Below, piece by piece: positions 30,769 through 41,432 of a stretch of DNA of 59,839 bases. A program made the position numbers and the translations under genes. Position 1 is the first letter of the stretch. Each line of letters starts with the position of its first letter. Origin of the DNA: Pseudomonadota bacterium (lineage in GTDB: Bacteria; Pseudomonadota; Gammaproteobacteria; Burkholderiales; Burkholderiaceae_C). The stretch spans positions 1 through 59,839 of the forward strand of contig JAJZTW010000020.1 in assembly GCA_021847345.1 (NCBI GenBank), written 5' to 3'. Under the pieces are notes generated by a model. The model did no database searches and was not told the DNA's origin. It saw nothing but the letters and a program-made list of their open reading frames with translations.

Positions 30769-31271
30769 TCGCGACGGCGCAGCAGCAACTGCGCCTGCAC
30801 ATGCCCGAGCAGCCCGGCGCAGGCCAGGTCGAGCAGGTCGAGCACCCGCTCGAAGCCCTCGGGCCCGCCGTAATAGGGATCGGGCACGATGTCGATGCCG
30901 GCGCGCGGCGCGAAGCTCATCATCAGGCGCAGCTTGTGCTCCATGCCCGGCGGGCAGGACTGGCGCAGAAGCTCCAGGTTGTCGTGATCCATCGCCACGA
31001 TGAGGTCGAAGCGCGCGAAATCCTCGGCGACCACCTGGCGTGCGCGCAAGCCCGCGAGGTCGAGCCCGCGGCGCAGCGCATGGCGCTGCGCGCGCGCATC
31101 GGGGGCCTCGCCCGCGTGGTAGCCATGGGTGCCGGCCGAGTCGATCAGCAGTTGCGCGGCCATGCCCGACTGCTCCGCCGCCGCGCGGAACACCGCCTCC
31201 GCGCTGGGGGAGCGGCAGATGTTGCCCATGCAGCAGAACAGCACGGCGTAGCGAGCAGAGGATTCGGACAT
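30753..31271 (-). CDS. Low-molecular-weight protein-tyrosine phosphatase
   Basis: A 172-residue phosphatase. The P-loop CMGNICRS (Cys14 to Arg20, CX5R) and the general-acid loop DPYYGG are intact, so it is expected to be active. Bacterial relatives act on tyrosine kinases of exopolysaccharide systems or on small phosphates, but no kinase or polysaccharide gene is near, so its substrate is unknown. The ATG at 31271 gives a usual start. It follows uvrB on the same strand after about 50 bases. Confidence 0.93.
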   Translation of the reverse strand: MSESSARYAVLFCCMGNICRSPSAEAVFRAAAEQSGMAAQLLIDSAGTHGYHAGEAPDARAQRHALRRGLDLAGLRARQVVAEDFARFDLIVAMDHDNLELLRQSCPPGMEHKLRLMMSFAPRAGIDIVPDPYYGGPEGFERVLDLLDLACAGLLGHVQAQLLLRRRESRPA

Positions 31272-31321
31272 GGCGGGGAAATGGAACAGATCCAGCGCAC
31301 ACTGTAGCCCGGCGCCCCGGC

Positions 31322-33412
<2,091 letters not shown>

Positions 33413-33780
33413 GGCGACGGGGGGATCGGCGATCGAGGGTGGGCTCCCGGGTTCGGAAGCCGCACGCAAAGCGCGAGGCTTCGACACGACCCGGCGACGG
33501 CGAGCCTAAAATCAGCATTTTGCGGCAAACACGATTTCATCGCCTCGGATCGGCGTTGCTGTTAACCTGTGGTGCTTTCAATGTTTGTCGCGGCGTCGGT
33601 CGGGAGACGTCCGTCGCGCGCCCGGGTGTGCATGCACGCCACCGGCGCCCAGCCTCGCTGCCACGGCATTGCATGCACCGGCCGTTCGTCCTGTGGCGGG
33701 AGCGCGAATCCCGCGCGAACCCGGGGCCCACGAGCCCCCTGGCGCCGAAACGCATCAACATCCCATTCGATCGAACATCC
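33413..33780. other. Divergent intergenic region between uvrB and the aminotransferase
   Basis: This gap of roughly 370 bases should hold the promoters of both genes. TAAAAT at 33507-33512 (plus strand) is the only -10-like word, and it lacks a -35 at a suitable distance. No hairpin, riboswitch or small gene is supported. Frames that stay open through it have no recognisable product. Confidence 0.5.
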
Positions 33781-34989
33781 ATGAGTGCTTCCCTGTTTAC
33801 CGGCGTGGAGATGGCTCCGCGCGACCCGATCCTGGGGCTCAACGAGCAGTTCCAGGCGGACCCCAACCCTGCGAAAGTCAATCTCGGGGTCGGCGTGTAC
33901 ACCGACGAAAACGGTAAATTGCCGCTGCTGGCCTGCGTCAAGGAGGCGGAAAACCTCATCGCCGAAAGCCCCAAGCCGCGCGGCTACCTGCCGATCGACG
34001 GCATCGCGGCCTACGACCAGGCCGTGCAGTCCCTGGTGTTCGGCGCGGAGTCCGACGCCGTCAGGACCGGCCGCGTGGTCACCGCGCAGGCGCTGGGCGG
34101 CACCGGCGCGCTGAAGATCGGCGCCGACTTCCTCAAGCGCCTGCAGCCCGGCTCGCGCGTGCTGATCTCCGACCCGAGCTGGGAAAACCACCGGGCGCTG
34201 TTCGAGGCCGCCGGCTTCGAAGTCGGCACCTACCCCTATTACGACTCCGCCGCCCGCGGCGTCGCGCTGCCCGCCATGCTCGACGCGCTGCGTGCCGCGC
34301 CGGCGGGCACGATCGTGGTGCTGCACGCTTGCTGCCACAACCCCACCGGCTACGACCTCGATGCCACGCAGTGGCAGCAAGTCATCGACGTCATCAAGAG
34401 CGGCGGCCTGGTGCCCTTCCTGGACATGGCCTACCAGGGCTTCGCCGAGGGCATCGCCGAGGACGGAGCGGTCATCGGCCAGTTCCTCGACGCCGGGCTG
34501 AACTTCTTCGTCTCGACCTCGTTCTCCAAGAGCTTCTCGCTGTACGGCGAGCGCGTCGGCGCGCTGAGCATCGTGTGCGCCAGCCGCGACGAGGCGCTGC
34601 GCGTGCAGTCGCAGCTCAAGCGGGTGATCCGCACCAACTACTCCAACCCGCCGACCCACGGCGCGCAGATCGTCACCATGGTGCTGTCGACCCCGGCGTT
34701 GCGCGCGCAATGGGAGCAGGAGCTGGGCAAGATGCGCGAGCGCATCCGCAGCATGCGCTCGGCGCTGGTCGAACGCATGCAGGCGCATGGCGTGCGCGGC
34801 GACCTGGGCTTCATCACCACCCAGCGCGGCATGTTCAGCTATTCCGGGCTGAACGCCGGGCAGATGGAACGCCTGCGCGGCGAATTCGGCATCTACGGAG
34901 TGAGCACCGGACGGATCTGCGTGGCGGCGCTGAACCCGGGCAACATCGACTACGTTGCCAAGGCCATGGCCGCGGTGATGCAGCAGTGA
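33781..34989 (+). CDS. Aromatic amino acid/aspartate aminotransferase
   Basis: A class I PLP aminotransferase of 402 residues in the AspC/TyrB subgroup. NLGVGVYTDENGKLP near residue 40 and ACCHNPTGYD fit this subgroup, and STSFSKSFSLYGER holds the PLP lysine. It interconverts glutamate with aspartate and/or aromatic amino acids; sequence reading cannot choose between AspC and TyrB specificity. The ATG at 33781 is the family start. A GC hairpin (35012-35036) follows the gene. Confidence 0.93.
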   Translation: MSASLFTGVEMAPRDPILGLNEQFQADPNPAKVNLGVGVYTDENGKLPLLACVKEAENLIAESPKPRGYLPIDGIAAYDQAVQSLVFGAESDAVRTGRVVTAQALGGTGALKIGADFLKRLQPGSRVLISDPSWENHRALFEAAGFEVGTYPYYDSAARGVALPAMLDALRAAPAGTIVVLHACCHNPTGYDLDATQWQQVIDVIKSGGLVPFLDMAYQGFAEGIAEDGAVIGQFLDAGLNFFVSTSFSKSFSLYGERVGALSIVCASRDEALRVQSQLKRVIRTNYSNPPTHGAQIVTMVLSTPALRAQWEQELGKMRERIRSMRSALVERMQAHGVRGDLGFITTQRGMFSYSGLNAGQMERLRGEFGIYGVSTGRICVAALNPGNIDYVAKAMAAVMQQ

Positions 34990-35011
34990 ACTGAGCATTC
35001 CGGCAACGGTT

Positions 35012-35036
35012 CCCGGGGGAATGCGCTCCCCCCGGG
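35012..35036 (+). terminator. GC-rich hairpin after the aminotransferase
   Basis: CCCGGGGGA (35012-35020) faces TCCCCCCGGG (35027-35036) across a 6-base loop with one bulged base. It lies 23 bases after the stop. It lacks a U-tract, so it may be a Rho-assisted stop or a stability element. Confidence 0.5.
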
Positions 35037-35068
35037 TGGCTCCGGATGCCCGACGGCCCCCGAGCGAC

Positions 35069-35094
35069 TACAATTGCTGCAGTGCATCAAGGGG
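35069..35094 (+). promoter_or_regulatory. phaZ -10 element and ribosome binding site
   Basis: TACAAT at 35069-35074 is a good -10; no clear -35 is visible upstream. AAGGGG at 35089-35094 lies 7 bases before the phaZ ATG and fixes that start. Confidence 0.5.
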
Positions 35095-35101
35095 CCTTTC
35101 G

Positions 35102-36409
35102 ATGATCTACGACTGGTATGAATCGCAGCGCGCGATCCTGAGTCCGCTGGCGGACTTCGCGCAGGCTGCGTCGAAGTTCTACACCAATCCCCTGTGGCCG
35201 CTGTCGCAGTCGCCCAGCATGCAGCGCGTGTCGGCCAGCTACGAGCTGATGCACCGGCTGCTCAAGAGCTACGAGAAGCCGCAGTTCGGCATCCCCTCGG
35301 TGCGCATCGGCGAGCGCGAAGTCGCGGTGCAGGAACAGATCGCGCTGGACAAGCCCTTCTGCCGACTGCTGCGTTTCAAGCGCTTCAGCGACGACCACGA
35401 CGTGCTGCAGCAACTGAAATCGCACCCCACCGTGCTGATCGTTGCGCCGCTATCAGGGCATCACGCAACCCTGTTGCGCGATACCGTTCGTACGCTGCTG
35501 CGCGACCACAAGGTCTACATCACCGACTGGGTGGACGCGCGCATGGTGCCGACCGAGCAAGGCACCTTCTCCCTCGACGACTACGTGTCCTATGTGCAGG
35601 AGTTCATCCGACACATCGGTCCCCACGTGAACGTGATCTCCGTGTGCCAGCCGACGGTGCCGGTGCTGGCGGCAATCTCGCTGCTGGCCTCCGCCGGCGA
35701 GCCCACGCCGCGCACCATGGTCATGATGGGCGGACCGATCGACGCCCGTCGTTCCCCGACCGCGGTGAACAACCTGGCAACCAACAAAAGCCTGGAGTGG
35801 TTCGAATCCAACGTGATCTATCGCGTGCCGGTGAACTATCCCGGCGCCGGGCGTCGCGTCTACCCCGGCTTCCTGCAGCACACCGGGTTCATGGCCATGA
35901 ACCCGGATCGGCACATGCAGTCGCACTACGATTTCTTCCTGCACCTGGTGCGTGGCGACGATGACGACGCCGATGCGCATCGGCGCTTCTACGACGAGTA
36001 CAACGCCGTGCTGGACATGGATGCCGACTATTACCTGGACACCATCCGCACGGTGTTCCAGGACTTCGCGCTGGTGCATGGCACCTGGCGCGTGCGCGGC
36101 AACCCGGTGCGCCCGCAGGACATCCGCGGCACCGCGCTGCTGACCGTGGAAGGCGAGCTGGACGACATCTCGGGCGCCGGGCAGACCCAGGCCGCGCACG
36201 ACCTGTGCACCGCGATCCCGGCCGACCGACGCGAGCACTACACGGTGCCTGGCGCCGGACACTACGGCATCTTCTCGGGGCGACGCTGGCGCGAACTGGT
36301 CCACCCCCGGGTCGGCGCCTTCATTTCCCGCCACGGCGAGGCCGCCGCGTCAGCGACCGCGGGCGACGCCGGCGCTGCGCCCACGGCACGCCGCAGGCGC
36401 AGCGCCTGA
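35102..36409 (+). CDS. phaZ: Intracellular polyhydroxybutyrate depolymerase
   Basis: This enzyme degrades storage polyhydroxybutyrate granules in the cytoplasm. The 435-residue protein has an alpha/beta-hydrolase fold with a cysteine nucleophile, Cys182 in VCQPTVP, as in Ralstonia/Cupriavidus PhaZ. The acid lies in [12 protein letters not shown], and the histidine in [14 protein letters not shown]. There is no signal peptide, which agrees with an intracellular role. The last 25 or so residues are an Ala/Arg-rich tail. No PHA synthase or phasin gene is in the window. It shows that the organism makes PHA. Confidence 0.94.
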   Translation: MIYDWYESQRAILSPLADFAQAASKFYTNPLWPLSQSPSMQRVSASYELMHRLLKSYEKPQFGIPSVRIGEREVAVQEQIALDKPFCRLLRFKRFSDDHDVLQQLKSHPTVLIVAPLSGHHATLLRDTVRTLLRDHKVYITDWVDARMVPTEQGTFSLDDYVSYVQEFIRHIGPHVNVISVCQPTVPVLAAISLLASAGEPTPRTMVMMGGPIDARRSPTAVNNLATNKSLEWFESNVIYRVPVNYPGAGRRVYPGFLQHTGFMAMNPDRHMQSHYDFFLHLVRGDDDDADAHRRFYDEYNAVLDMDADYYLDTIRTVFQDFALVHGTWRVRGNPVRPQDIRGTALLTVEGELDDISGAGQTQAAHDLCTAIPADRREHYTVPGAGHYGIFSGRRWRELVHPRVGAFISRHGEAAASATAGDAGAAPTARRRRSA

Positions 36410-36428
36410 GCCAGCGCAGCTGTCGCCG

Positions 36429-37085
36429 ATGCCCGCGCCCGAGCTGATCGAGCAGATCGACGACGCGCTGCCGCAGACCCAGTGCAGGCGCTGCGGCTAC
36501 GCCGACTGCCGGGCCTACGCCCAAGCCGTGGCCGATGGCGAGCAGATCAACCGCTGCCCGCCTGGTGGGGCCGAAGGGGTGCGGCGCCTGGCGAACCTCA
36601 CCGGCCGCGAGCCGATCGCGCTGGATGCCAGCTGCGGCGTGGAGAGCGCGCGCCGCGTCGCCGTCATCGACGAGGCTGCCTGCATCGGCTGCACGCTGTG
36701 CATGCAGGCCTGCCCGGTCGACGCCATCGCGGGGGCACCCAAGCGCATGCATTCCGTGCTCGCCGACTGGTGCACCGGTTGCGAGTTGTGCCTGCCGCCC
36801 TGCCCCACCGACTGCATCGACATGCAGGCGCTGCCCACGCACGCCGACGCCACCGGCTGGCAGGCGTGGAGCGCCGAGCAGGCCGCGCTGGCGCGCGGGC
36901 GCCATCGACAGCGCAGCGCGCGCCTTGCCGAGCAGGCGGCAAGCAGCGCGCCGCTTGCCGCGAGCGGCTCGCAGGGCGCTGGCGCCACCGGGTCGACGGC
37001 CGACGCGGCGCAGGCGCGCAAGCGCGCGCTGGTGCGCGCGGCGCTGGAGCGCGCGCAGGCGCGCCAGGCCTCCCGCCGTGCCTGA
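36429..37085 (+). CDS. rnfB: RnfB-like ferredoxin subunit (free-standing)
   Basis: A 218-residue iron-sulfur protein. It has the Fe-S domain of RnfB (Cys19, Cys22, Cys27, Cys43) and then two [4Fe-4S] ferredoxin motifs (Cys85/88/91/95 and Cys115/118/121/125). It lacks the N-terminal membrane anchor of E. coli RsxB, and none of the other five rnf/rsx genes is present. The C-terminal ~75 residues are a basic Ala/Arg-rich helix. The neighbour nth, also an Fe-S protein, sits next to the rsx operon in E. coli too. The redox partner is unknown. Confidence 0.87.
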   Translation: MPAPELIEQIDDALPQTQCRRCGYADCRAYAQAVADGEQINRCPPGGAEGVRRLANLTGREPIALDASCGVESARRVAVIDEAACIGCTLCMQACPVDAIAGAPKRMHSVLADWCTGCELCLPPCPTDCIDMQALPTHADATGWQAWSAEQAALARGRHRQRSARLAEQAASSAPLAASGSQGAGATGSTADAAQARKRALVRAALERAQARQASRRA

Positions 37086-37094
37086 AGGTCCGAC

Positions 37095-37736
37095 ATGAAG
37101 GCGGCCCAGGTCGAGATGCTGTTCGCGCGCCTGAAGGCGGCGAACCCCCAGCCGGTCAGCGATCTGCACTACCGCAACCCCTTCGAACTCCTGGTGGCCG
37201 TGGTGTTGTCGGCCCAGGCCACCGACGCCAGCGTGAACAAGGCAACGCCGGCGCTGTTCGCCGCCGCGCCGACCCCCGAGGCGATGGCCGGGCTGAGCGA
37301 GGACGAGGTGGCCGGGCATATCCGGACCATCGGGCTGTACCGGACCAAGGCACGCAACGTGGTGGCGTTGAGCCGCGCGCTGGTGCAGCAACACGCGGGA
37401 CAGGTGCCGGGCAGCCGCGAGGCGCTGGAGGCACTGCCCGGCGTGGGCCGCAAGACGGCCAACGTGGTGCTCAACATCGCCTTCGGCCAGCCGACGCTGG
37501 CCGTGGACACCCACGTGCTGCGCGTATCCAACCGGCTCGGACTGGCTCGCGGCAGCACCCCGCTGCAGGTGGAGACCCGCCTGATGAAGGTCGTGCCGCC
37601 GCAGTACGCCCATGACGCGCACCACTGGCTGATCCTGCACGGACGCTATGTGTGCAAGGCGCGACGCCCGGAATGCTGGCGCTGCGCACTCGACGACCTG
37701 TGCCCGTACAAGCCCAAGACCCCGGCGCCGCGCTGA
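37095..37736 (+). CDS. nth: Endonuclease III
   Basis: A DNA glycosylase/AP lyase that removes oxidised pyrimidines. The helix-hairpin-helix LEALPGVGRKTANV carries catalytic Lys120, and DTHVLRV carries Asp138. The [4Fe-4S] ligands are Cys187, Cys194, Cys197 and Cys203; all these positions match E. coli Nth by number. The 213-residue length is normal. It starts 9 bases after rnfB, so the two genes are probably co-transcribed. Confidence 0.97.
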   Translation: MKAAQVEMLFARLKAANPQPVSDLHYRNPFELLVAVVLSAQATDASVNKATPALFAAAPTPEAMAGLSEDEVAGHIRTIGLYRTKARNVVALSRALVQQHAGQVPGSREALEALPGVGRKTANVVLNIAFGQPTLAVDTHVLRVSNRLGLARGSTPLQVETRLMKVVPPQYAHDAHHWLILHGRYVCKARRPECWRCALDDLCPYKPKTPAPR

Positions 37737-38638
37737 GCCGCTCGCGCCGGCGCCTGCTCTGGAGCGCGCCGGCCTTGCTGGCGGCGCCGGCCTGCGTGGC
37801 GAGCGCGGCGTACGCGGACGTGGCCGTGCATGACGACTCCGGCGCCACGCTGCGGCTTCGCGCACCGGCGCGGCGCATCGTCGCGCTGTCACCCCAGCTG
37901 GTGGAGCTTTGCTTCGCGGCAGGTGCCGGCTCGGCGCTGGTCGGCACGGTGCGCGGCGCCGACCGGCCACCGGCGGCGCGTTCGCTGCCGCGTGTGGGCG
38001 ACGCCTTCGGGCTCAACCTCGAGGCCATCGCGCTGCTGCGCCCGCAGCTCATCCTGGCCTGGCGCTCGGGCACTCCGCAGCGCCAGTTGGCCGCGCTGCA
38101 ACGCCTGGGCGTCCCGGTGTACTGGAGCGAGACCCGCGATCTGCGCGATGTCGCCCGCACCGTGCTGCGCATCGGCGAGATGGCCGGCACCGAGCAGGTC
38201 GCGCGAGCCTGGGCGCGGCACTACCAGCTCGGCCTGCAGGCCCTGCGGGGCCGAGCGCATGCGGGCCCGCCGGTGCGCGTGTTCTACCAGGTCTGGCCGA
38301 GGCCGCTGATGACCATCGGCGCCGACCAGCTGATCGATCACGCAATCCGCCTGTGCGGCGGAGTCAATGTGTTCGGCGACCTGCATGCGCCGGCCGCGCA
38401 GATCAGCCGCGAGGCCGTGCTGGCCCGAGATCCGCAGCTCATCGTCGCGGCCACGCCGAGGCCGCATGCGCTGGCGTCCTGGCGCGCCTTCGGCCAGCTG
38501 TCGGCCGTGCGCCATGACCGCCTGGTGCTGCTCGACCCCGATGCGCTGCCGCGCATGGGCTCGCAGGTGCTCGACGGGGTTCGGCAGCTGTGCCAGGCCA
38601 TCGAGCTGACCCGCCAGCGCCTGGAAGGCCGCGGCTGA
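37700..38638 (+). CDS. BtuF/TroA-like periplasmic substrate-binding protein
   Basis: A binding protein with the class III (helical backbone) fold. RRIVALSPQLVELCFAAGAG and GLNLEAIALLRPQLILAWR are typical of vitamin B12 and iron-siderophore binding proteins of the BtuF/FhuD group. The signal region SRSRRRLLWSAPALL resembles a twin-arginine leader (SRRxxL), which is unusual for BtuF. The start is uncertain: GTG 37700, ATG 37673 and a further upstream codon all overlap nth. It converges on the ATPase and permease genes, which presumably form the rest of the transporter. Confidence 0.82.
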   Translation: MPVQAQDPGAALSRSRRRLLWSAPALLAAPACVASAAYADVAVHDDSGATLRLRAPARRIVALSPQLVELCFAAGAGSALVGTVRGADRPPAARSLPRVGDAFGLNLEAIALLRPQLILAWRSGTPQRQLAALQRLGVPVYWSETRDLRDVARTVLRIGEMAGTEQVARAWARHYQLGLQALRGRAHAGPPVRVFYQVWPRPLMTIGADQLIDHAIRLCGGVNVFGDLHAPAAQISREAVLARDPQLIVAATPRPHALASWRAFGQLSAVRHDRLVLLDPDALPRMGSQVLDGVRQLCQAIELTRQRLEGRG

Positions 38639-38652
38639 GGCGGCGCAGGGCT

Positions 38653-39417
38653 TCAGTCCGCCGGCACCCACAAGTCGCTGCGACCCGCTCTCTCGATGCG
38701 CTGCCAGGCGCAGCCATACACCGACTCCAGCACGTCGGCGCGCAGCACCTCCGAGGCGCCGCCACCGATCCAGGCGGCATCGGGCAGCAGCGCCAGCACG
38801 TGGGTGGCCAGCGCGGCCACCCAGTTCAGGTCGTGCGCGCTGAACACCAGCGCCGATCCGGCGTCGGCGTGCGCATGCTCGCGCAGCACTGCGGCCATCG
38901 CCGCGTGATGCCGCGGATCCTGGAAACTCACCGGCTCGTCGAGCAGCAGCAGGGTCGTGTCCTGCGCCAGCGCCTGCGCCAGCGCGACACGCTGGCGCTC
39001 GCCGGCCGACAGGCTCAGCAGCGAACGCGGCGCGAGCTCGTGGGCGTCGACCCGCCGCAGGCACTCCATCGCGCGGATCGCATCGCCATCGCGCTGGCCC
39101 AGCATCACCGCATCGAGCACGGGCAGCCCGAAGCGGTCGTGCGGCACGGCAGGCATGTAGGCGCGCCAGCGAGCCAGGCGGGCCGGGCTCATTCGAGCCA
39201 TCGACTCGCCACCCAGCAGCAGGCTTGCATTGCGCGGCGCCTGCAAGCCCGCCAGCGCGCGCAGCAGTGTGGATTTGCCGGCGCCATTGCGCCCGATGAT
39301 GGCCCAGCGCTGGCCCGCGTGAACGCGCAGGCGAAGATCGCGCACCAGCTCGCGCGAGCCGGCGAGCAGCGCGGGCACCCGCAGGTCGAGCAGTTCGGCT
39401 CGGCTCGTCGGCTGCAT
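38653..39417 (-). CDS. ABC transporter ATP-binding protein, cobalamin/siderophore type
   Basis: A 254-residue ATPase of the FepC/BtuD group. Walker A is GRNGAGKST, the signature LSAGERQRVALAQAL, Walker B LLLLDEP, and the H-loop lies in FSAHDLN. Its ATG overlaps the permease stop by one base (TGATG), so the two are translated together. It energises import through the permease upstream. Only 14 bases separate its stop from that of the convergent BtuF-like gene. Confidence 0.92.
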   Translation of the reverse strand: MQPTSRAELLDLRVPALLAGSRELVRDLRLRVHAGQRWAIIGRNGAGKSTLLRALAGLQAPRNASLLLGGESMARMSPARLARWRAYMPAVPHDRFGLPVLDAVMLGQRDGDAIRAMECLRRVDAHELAPRSLLSLSAGERQRVALAQALAQDTTLLLLDEPVSFQDPRHHAAMAAVLREHAHADAGSALVFSAHDLNWVAALATHVLALLPDAAWIGGGASEVLRADVLESVYGCAWQRIERAGRSDLWVPAD

Positions 39418-40394
39418 CAGGCCTGCCCGCGCAGCAGCATGACGACGAACAACGGCGCGCCGAGCAGCGCCGTGATCGCACCCACCGGGAGTTCGTAGGG
39501 CATGGCCACGGCGCGCGCCAGCGCGTCGGCGCCGAGCAGCAGCGCGGCTCCCAGCGCGGGCGCCGCCCAGGCCTGCTGGCGCATGCGCTGCACGCCTCGC
39601 AGGCGCAGCACATGAGGGACCACCAGCCCGACGAAGCCGACCGCTCCGGCCTGCGACACCGCGGCGCCGGTCGCGACCGCGGCGATCAACACGAGGGCCA
39701 GGCGCAATGCACGCACCGGCTCGCCCAGCAGCCAGGCCTGTTCGCCGCCGAGCGCGACCCGATCGAGCCTGCGCGCTGCCGCATGCAAGCCGGCGCCCAG
39801 CACCAGGGCGAGCAGGCACAGGGCCCCGCCCCACGAAGCGCCGGACAGGTCGCCGACCAGCCAGAACACGGCTCCGCGCAGGCTGCGTTCGGGCACCAGC
39901 GCCAGGGTCAGCGTGGAGCAGGCGCCGAACACTGCCGACAACATGGCCCCGATCAGGATCAATTGCGCCGGAGCCTGCTCGTCGGTGGCCGCCAGCGCGC
40001 GCCGCCCGAGCAGCAGCAGCAGGCCCAGCGCGCCGGCAGCGCCGAGCAGGCTGCCCAGGCCGAGCAGGCCGCCGAAAAGCACCAGCATGAGCAGCGCTCC
40101 GAGCCCGGCCCCGCCCGAGGCGCCGAGCACGTAGGGATCGGCCAGCGGGTTGCGCAGCACGAGCTGCATGGCGAGCCCGGCCTGCGCCAGCAGCGCACCC
40201 ACGCCCGCCGCCGCGAGGGCTCGCGGCAGGCGCAGCTCGCGCACCAGCGGCCAGGACCAGCCGGCCGCGCCGACGCCCAGTTCGAGCGCGGCCATCAGCA
40301 GCAGCAGCCCGCCGACCAGCAGCGCCAGCCTGCCGCTGCGAGGCGTCGCCGCGGCGTACCCGTCGGAGCGGTGTGGAGCGAATGGGAGAGACAT
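39417..40394 (-). CDS. ABC transporter permease, BtuC/FecCD family
   Basis: A 325-residue inner-membrane permease with about ten hydrophobic segments. RLPRALAAAGVGALLAQAGL and NPLADPYVLGASGGAGLGA are signature blocks of the FecCD/BtuC family, and AVGFVGLVVPHVLR near the C-terminus is the coupling region. Substrate is cobalamin or an iron chelate. No cobalamin riboswitch fits in the 94 bases upstream. It diverges from the coiled-coil/zapA operon. Confidence 0.92.
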   Translation of the reverse strand: MSLPFAPHRSDGYAAATPRSGRLALLVGGLLLLMAALELGVGAAGWSWPLVRELRLPRALAAAGVGALLAQAGLAMQLVLRNPLADPYVLGASGGAGLGALLMLVLFGGLLGLGSLLGAAGALGLLLLLGRRALAATDEQAPAQLILIGAMLSAVFGACSTLTLALVPERSLRGAVFWLVGDLSGASWGGALCLLALVLGAGLHAAARRLDRVALGGEQAWLLGEPVRALRLALVLIAAVATGAAVSQAGAVGFVGLVVPHVLRLRGVQRMRQQAWAAPALGAALLLGADALARAVAMPYELPVGAITALLGAPLFVVMLLRGQA

Positions 40395-40488
40395 GGACCG
40401 GGAGCGCGATTCCAGGCAGAACGGTTCATCGTATTGCAAACCGGGGGCCCGCCCGGGCGGGCTCCACGGCCCGGCTAGAATCCAGCGC

Positions 40489-40743
40489 ATGACTCCTGGC
40501 ACCGATTGGACCGCTCAGCTCGACGAACTGCAGGACAAGGTCGAGCGCCTGGCGCTGCGCCATGCCGAGGCGCGTCGCACGCAGGCCTTGCTGCAGCAGC
40601 GCGTGCAGCAACTCGAGGCCGAGCGCGACAGCCTGCGGCAGCGCCTGGGGGAGGCCCGCGGTCGCGTCGATCAGCTGATCGCGCGCCTGCAGGGCCTGCA
40701 GGACGAATCCGCCGACGGCGCCGCAGCCGAACAGGCCCCCTGA
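40489..40743 (+). CDS. Small coiled-coil protein, ZapB-like, upstream of zapA
   Basis: An 84-residue protein that is almost entirely a heptad-patterned coiled coil (LDELQDKVERLALRH through LIARLQGLQ). It directly precedes zapA, and such pairs are found in Beta- and Gammaproteobacteria, so a role at the Z-ring is reasonable but inferred. Low-complexity coiled coils give little homology evidence, and I assign no symbol. The ATG at 40489 follows TAGAAT (40476-40481), which could be a -10 giving a near-leaderless message. Confidence 0.75.
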   Translation: MTPGTDWTAQLDELQDKVERLALRHAEARRTQALLQQRVQQLEAERDSLRQRLGEARGRVDQLIARLQGLQDESADGAAAEQAP

Positions 40744-40765
40744 GCTCGCCCGGGAGAGCATCGCC

Positions 40766-41098
40766 ATGACCGACAAGCCGACGGCCCCGGCCGCCACGCT
40801 CGAAGTGCAGATCATGGGCCAGAGCTACGTGCTGGCCTGCCCGCAGGGTGAGCAGGACGCGCTGCGCCAGGCGGTGGCCGAGGTCGATCGCGAAATGTGC
40901 AGCATCCGCGACCTCGGGAGAATTCGCGCGCGTGAGCGCATCGCCGTGCTGGCGGCGCTGAACCTGGCGCACGCCAAGCTGCTGGCGGGCGCAGGCGGCC
41001 ACGCCGGCAGCGCCGCGCCGCCCGAACTCGCGCTGCGACTGCAGCGCCTGCACCAGCGCCTGGACGCGGCACTCGACGGCGACGGCCAGCTGCTCTGA
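40766..41098 (+). CDS. zapA: Cell division protein ZapA
   Basis: A 110-residue FtsZ-associated protein that cross-links protofilaments in the division ring. LEVQIMGQSYVLACPQGEQ is the N-terminal beta region; the rest is the dimerising helix with NLAHAKLL. GGGAGAG lies before the ATG at 40766. As in many Proteobacteria, the gene is followed directly by the 6S RNA gene. Confidence 0.93.
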   Translation: MTDKPTAPAATLEVQIMGQSYVLACPQGEQDALRQAVAEVDREMCSIRDLGRIRARERIAVLAALNLAHAKLLAGAGGHAGSAAPPELALRLQRLHQRLDAALDGDGQLL

Positions 41099-41126
41099 CG
41101 GAGCTGGCGGGTCGGCACGGCACGGT

Positions 41127-41154
41127 TTGCCCGAAGCCGTGCAAGCCGTACAAT
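41127..41154 (+). promoter_or_regulatory. Sigma-70 promoter of 6S RNA
   Basis: TTGCCC (41127-41132) and TACAAT (41149-41154) are separated by 16 bases. The expected start falls at about 41161, exactly where the closing stem of the 6S RNA begins. Confidence 0.75.
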
Positions 41155-41159
41155 TCGAG

Positions 41160-41338
41160 TGTCTGCCTGGCCGCGCCGATCAGGCATTTCTTGAACCGAT
41201 GCGCTGTGCCTCGGGCTTGGAAGATTCCCCATGGGCGCGCAGTGTCTCGCGCAGACGCTCCCGAAATGGCGGTGACCTCGCCCACCTGTCCCGGAAGGGT
41301 TCAGGGATCCACGGTCGGCGTGGTTCGGGCAGACTCCC
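41160..41338 (+). ncRNA. ssrS: 6S RNA
   Basis: This RNA of about 180 bases binds the sigma-70 RNA polymerase holoenzyme and mimics an open promoter, lowering housekeeping transcription in stationary phase. The evidence is position directly after zapA, a promoter ending at the right base, and the fold. GTCTGCC (41161-41167) pairs with GGCAGAC (41328-41334) as the closing stem, GCGCC pairs with GGCG further in, and CTTGAACC (41190-41197) pairs with GGTTCAGG (41298-41305) next to the central bubble. The 3' end is approximate. No overlapping protein gene is supported. Confidence 0.88.
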
Positions 41339-41432
41339 CTCGACAACGCAGGGCGAGGGCGGCTATGCGGCCGTTTCCCGTCCATTCGCCTTCGCGCATG
41401 CGCGCGCGGCGCATCCACCGCCCTTCGCGCCC

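Noticed and set aside
33413..33560. LexA (SOS) box upstream of uvrB
   Set aside because: No CTGT-N8-ACAG palindrome was found; CTGTTAACCTGT near 33559 is not symmetric.
40395..40488. Cobalamin riboswitch before the BtuC-like permease
   Set aside because: The gap is too short and lacks the conserved B12-box; only a GC hairpin is seen.
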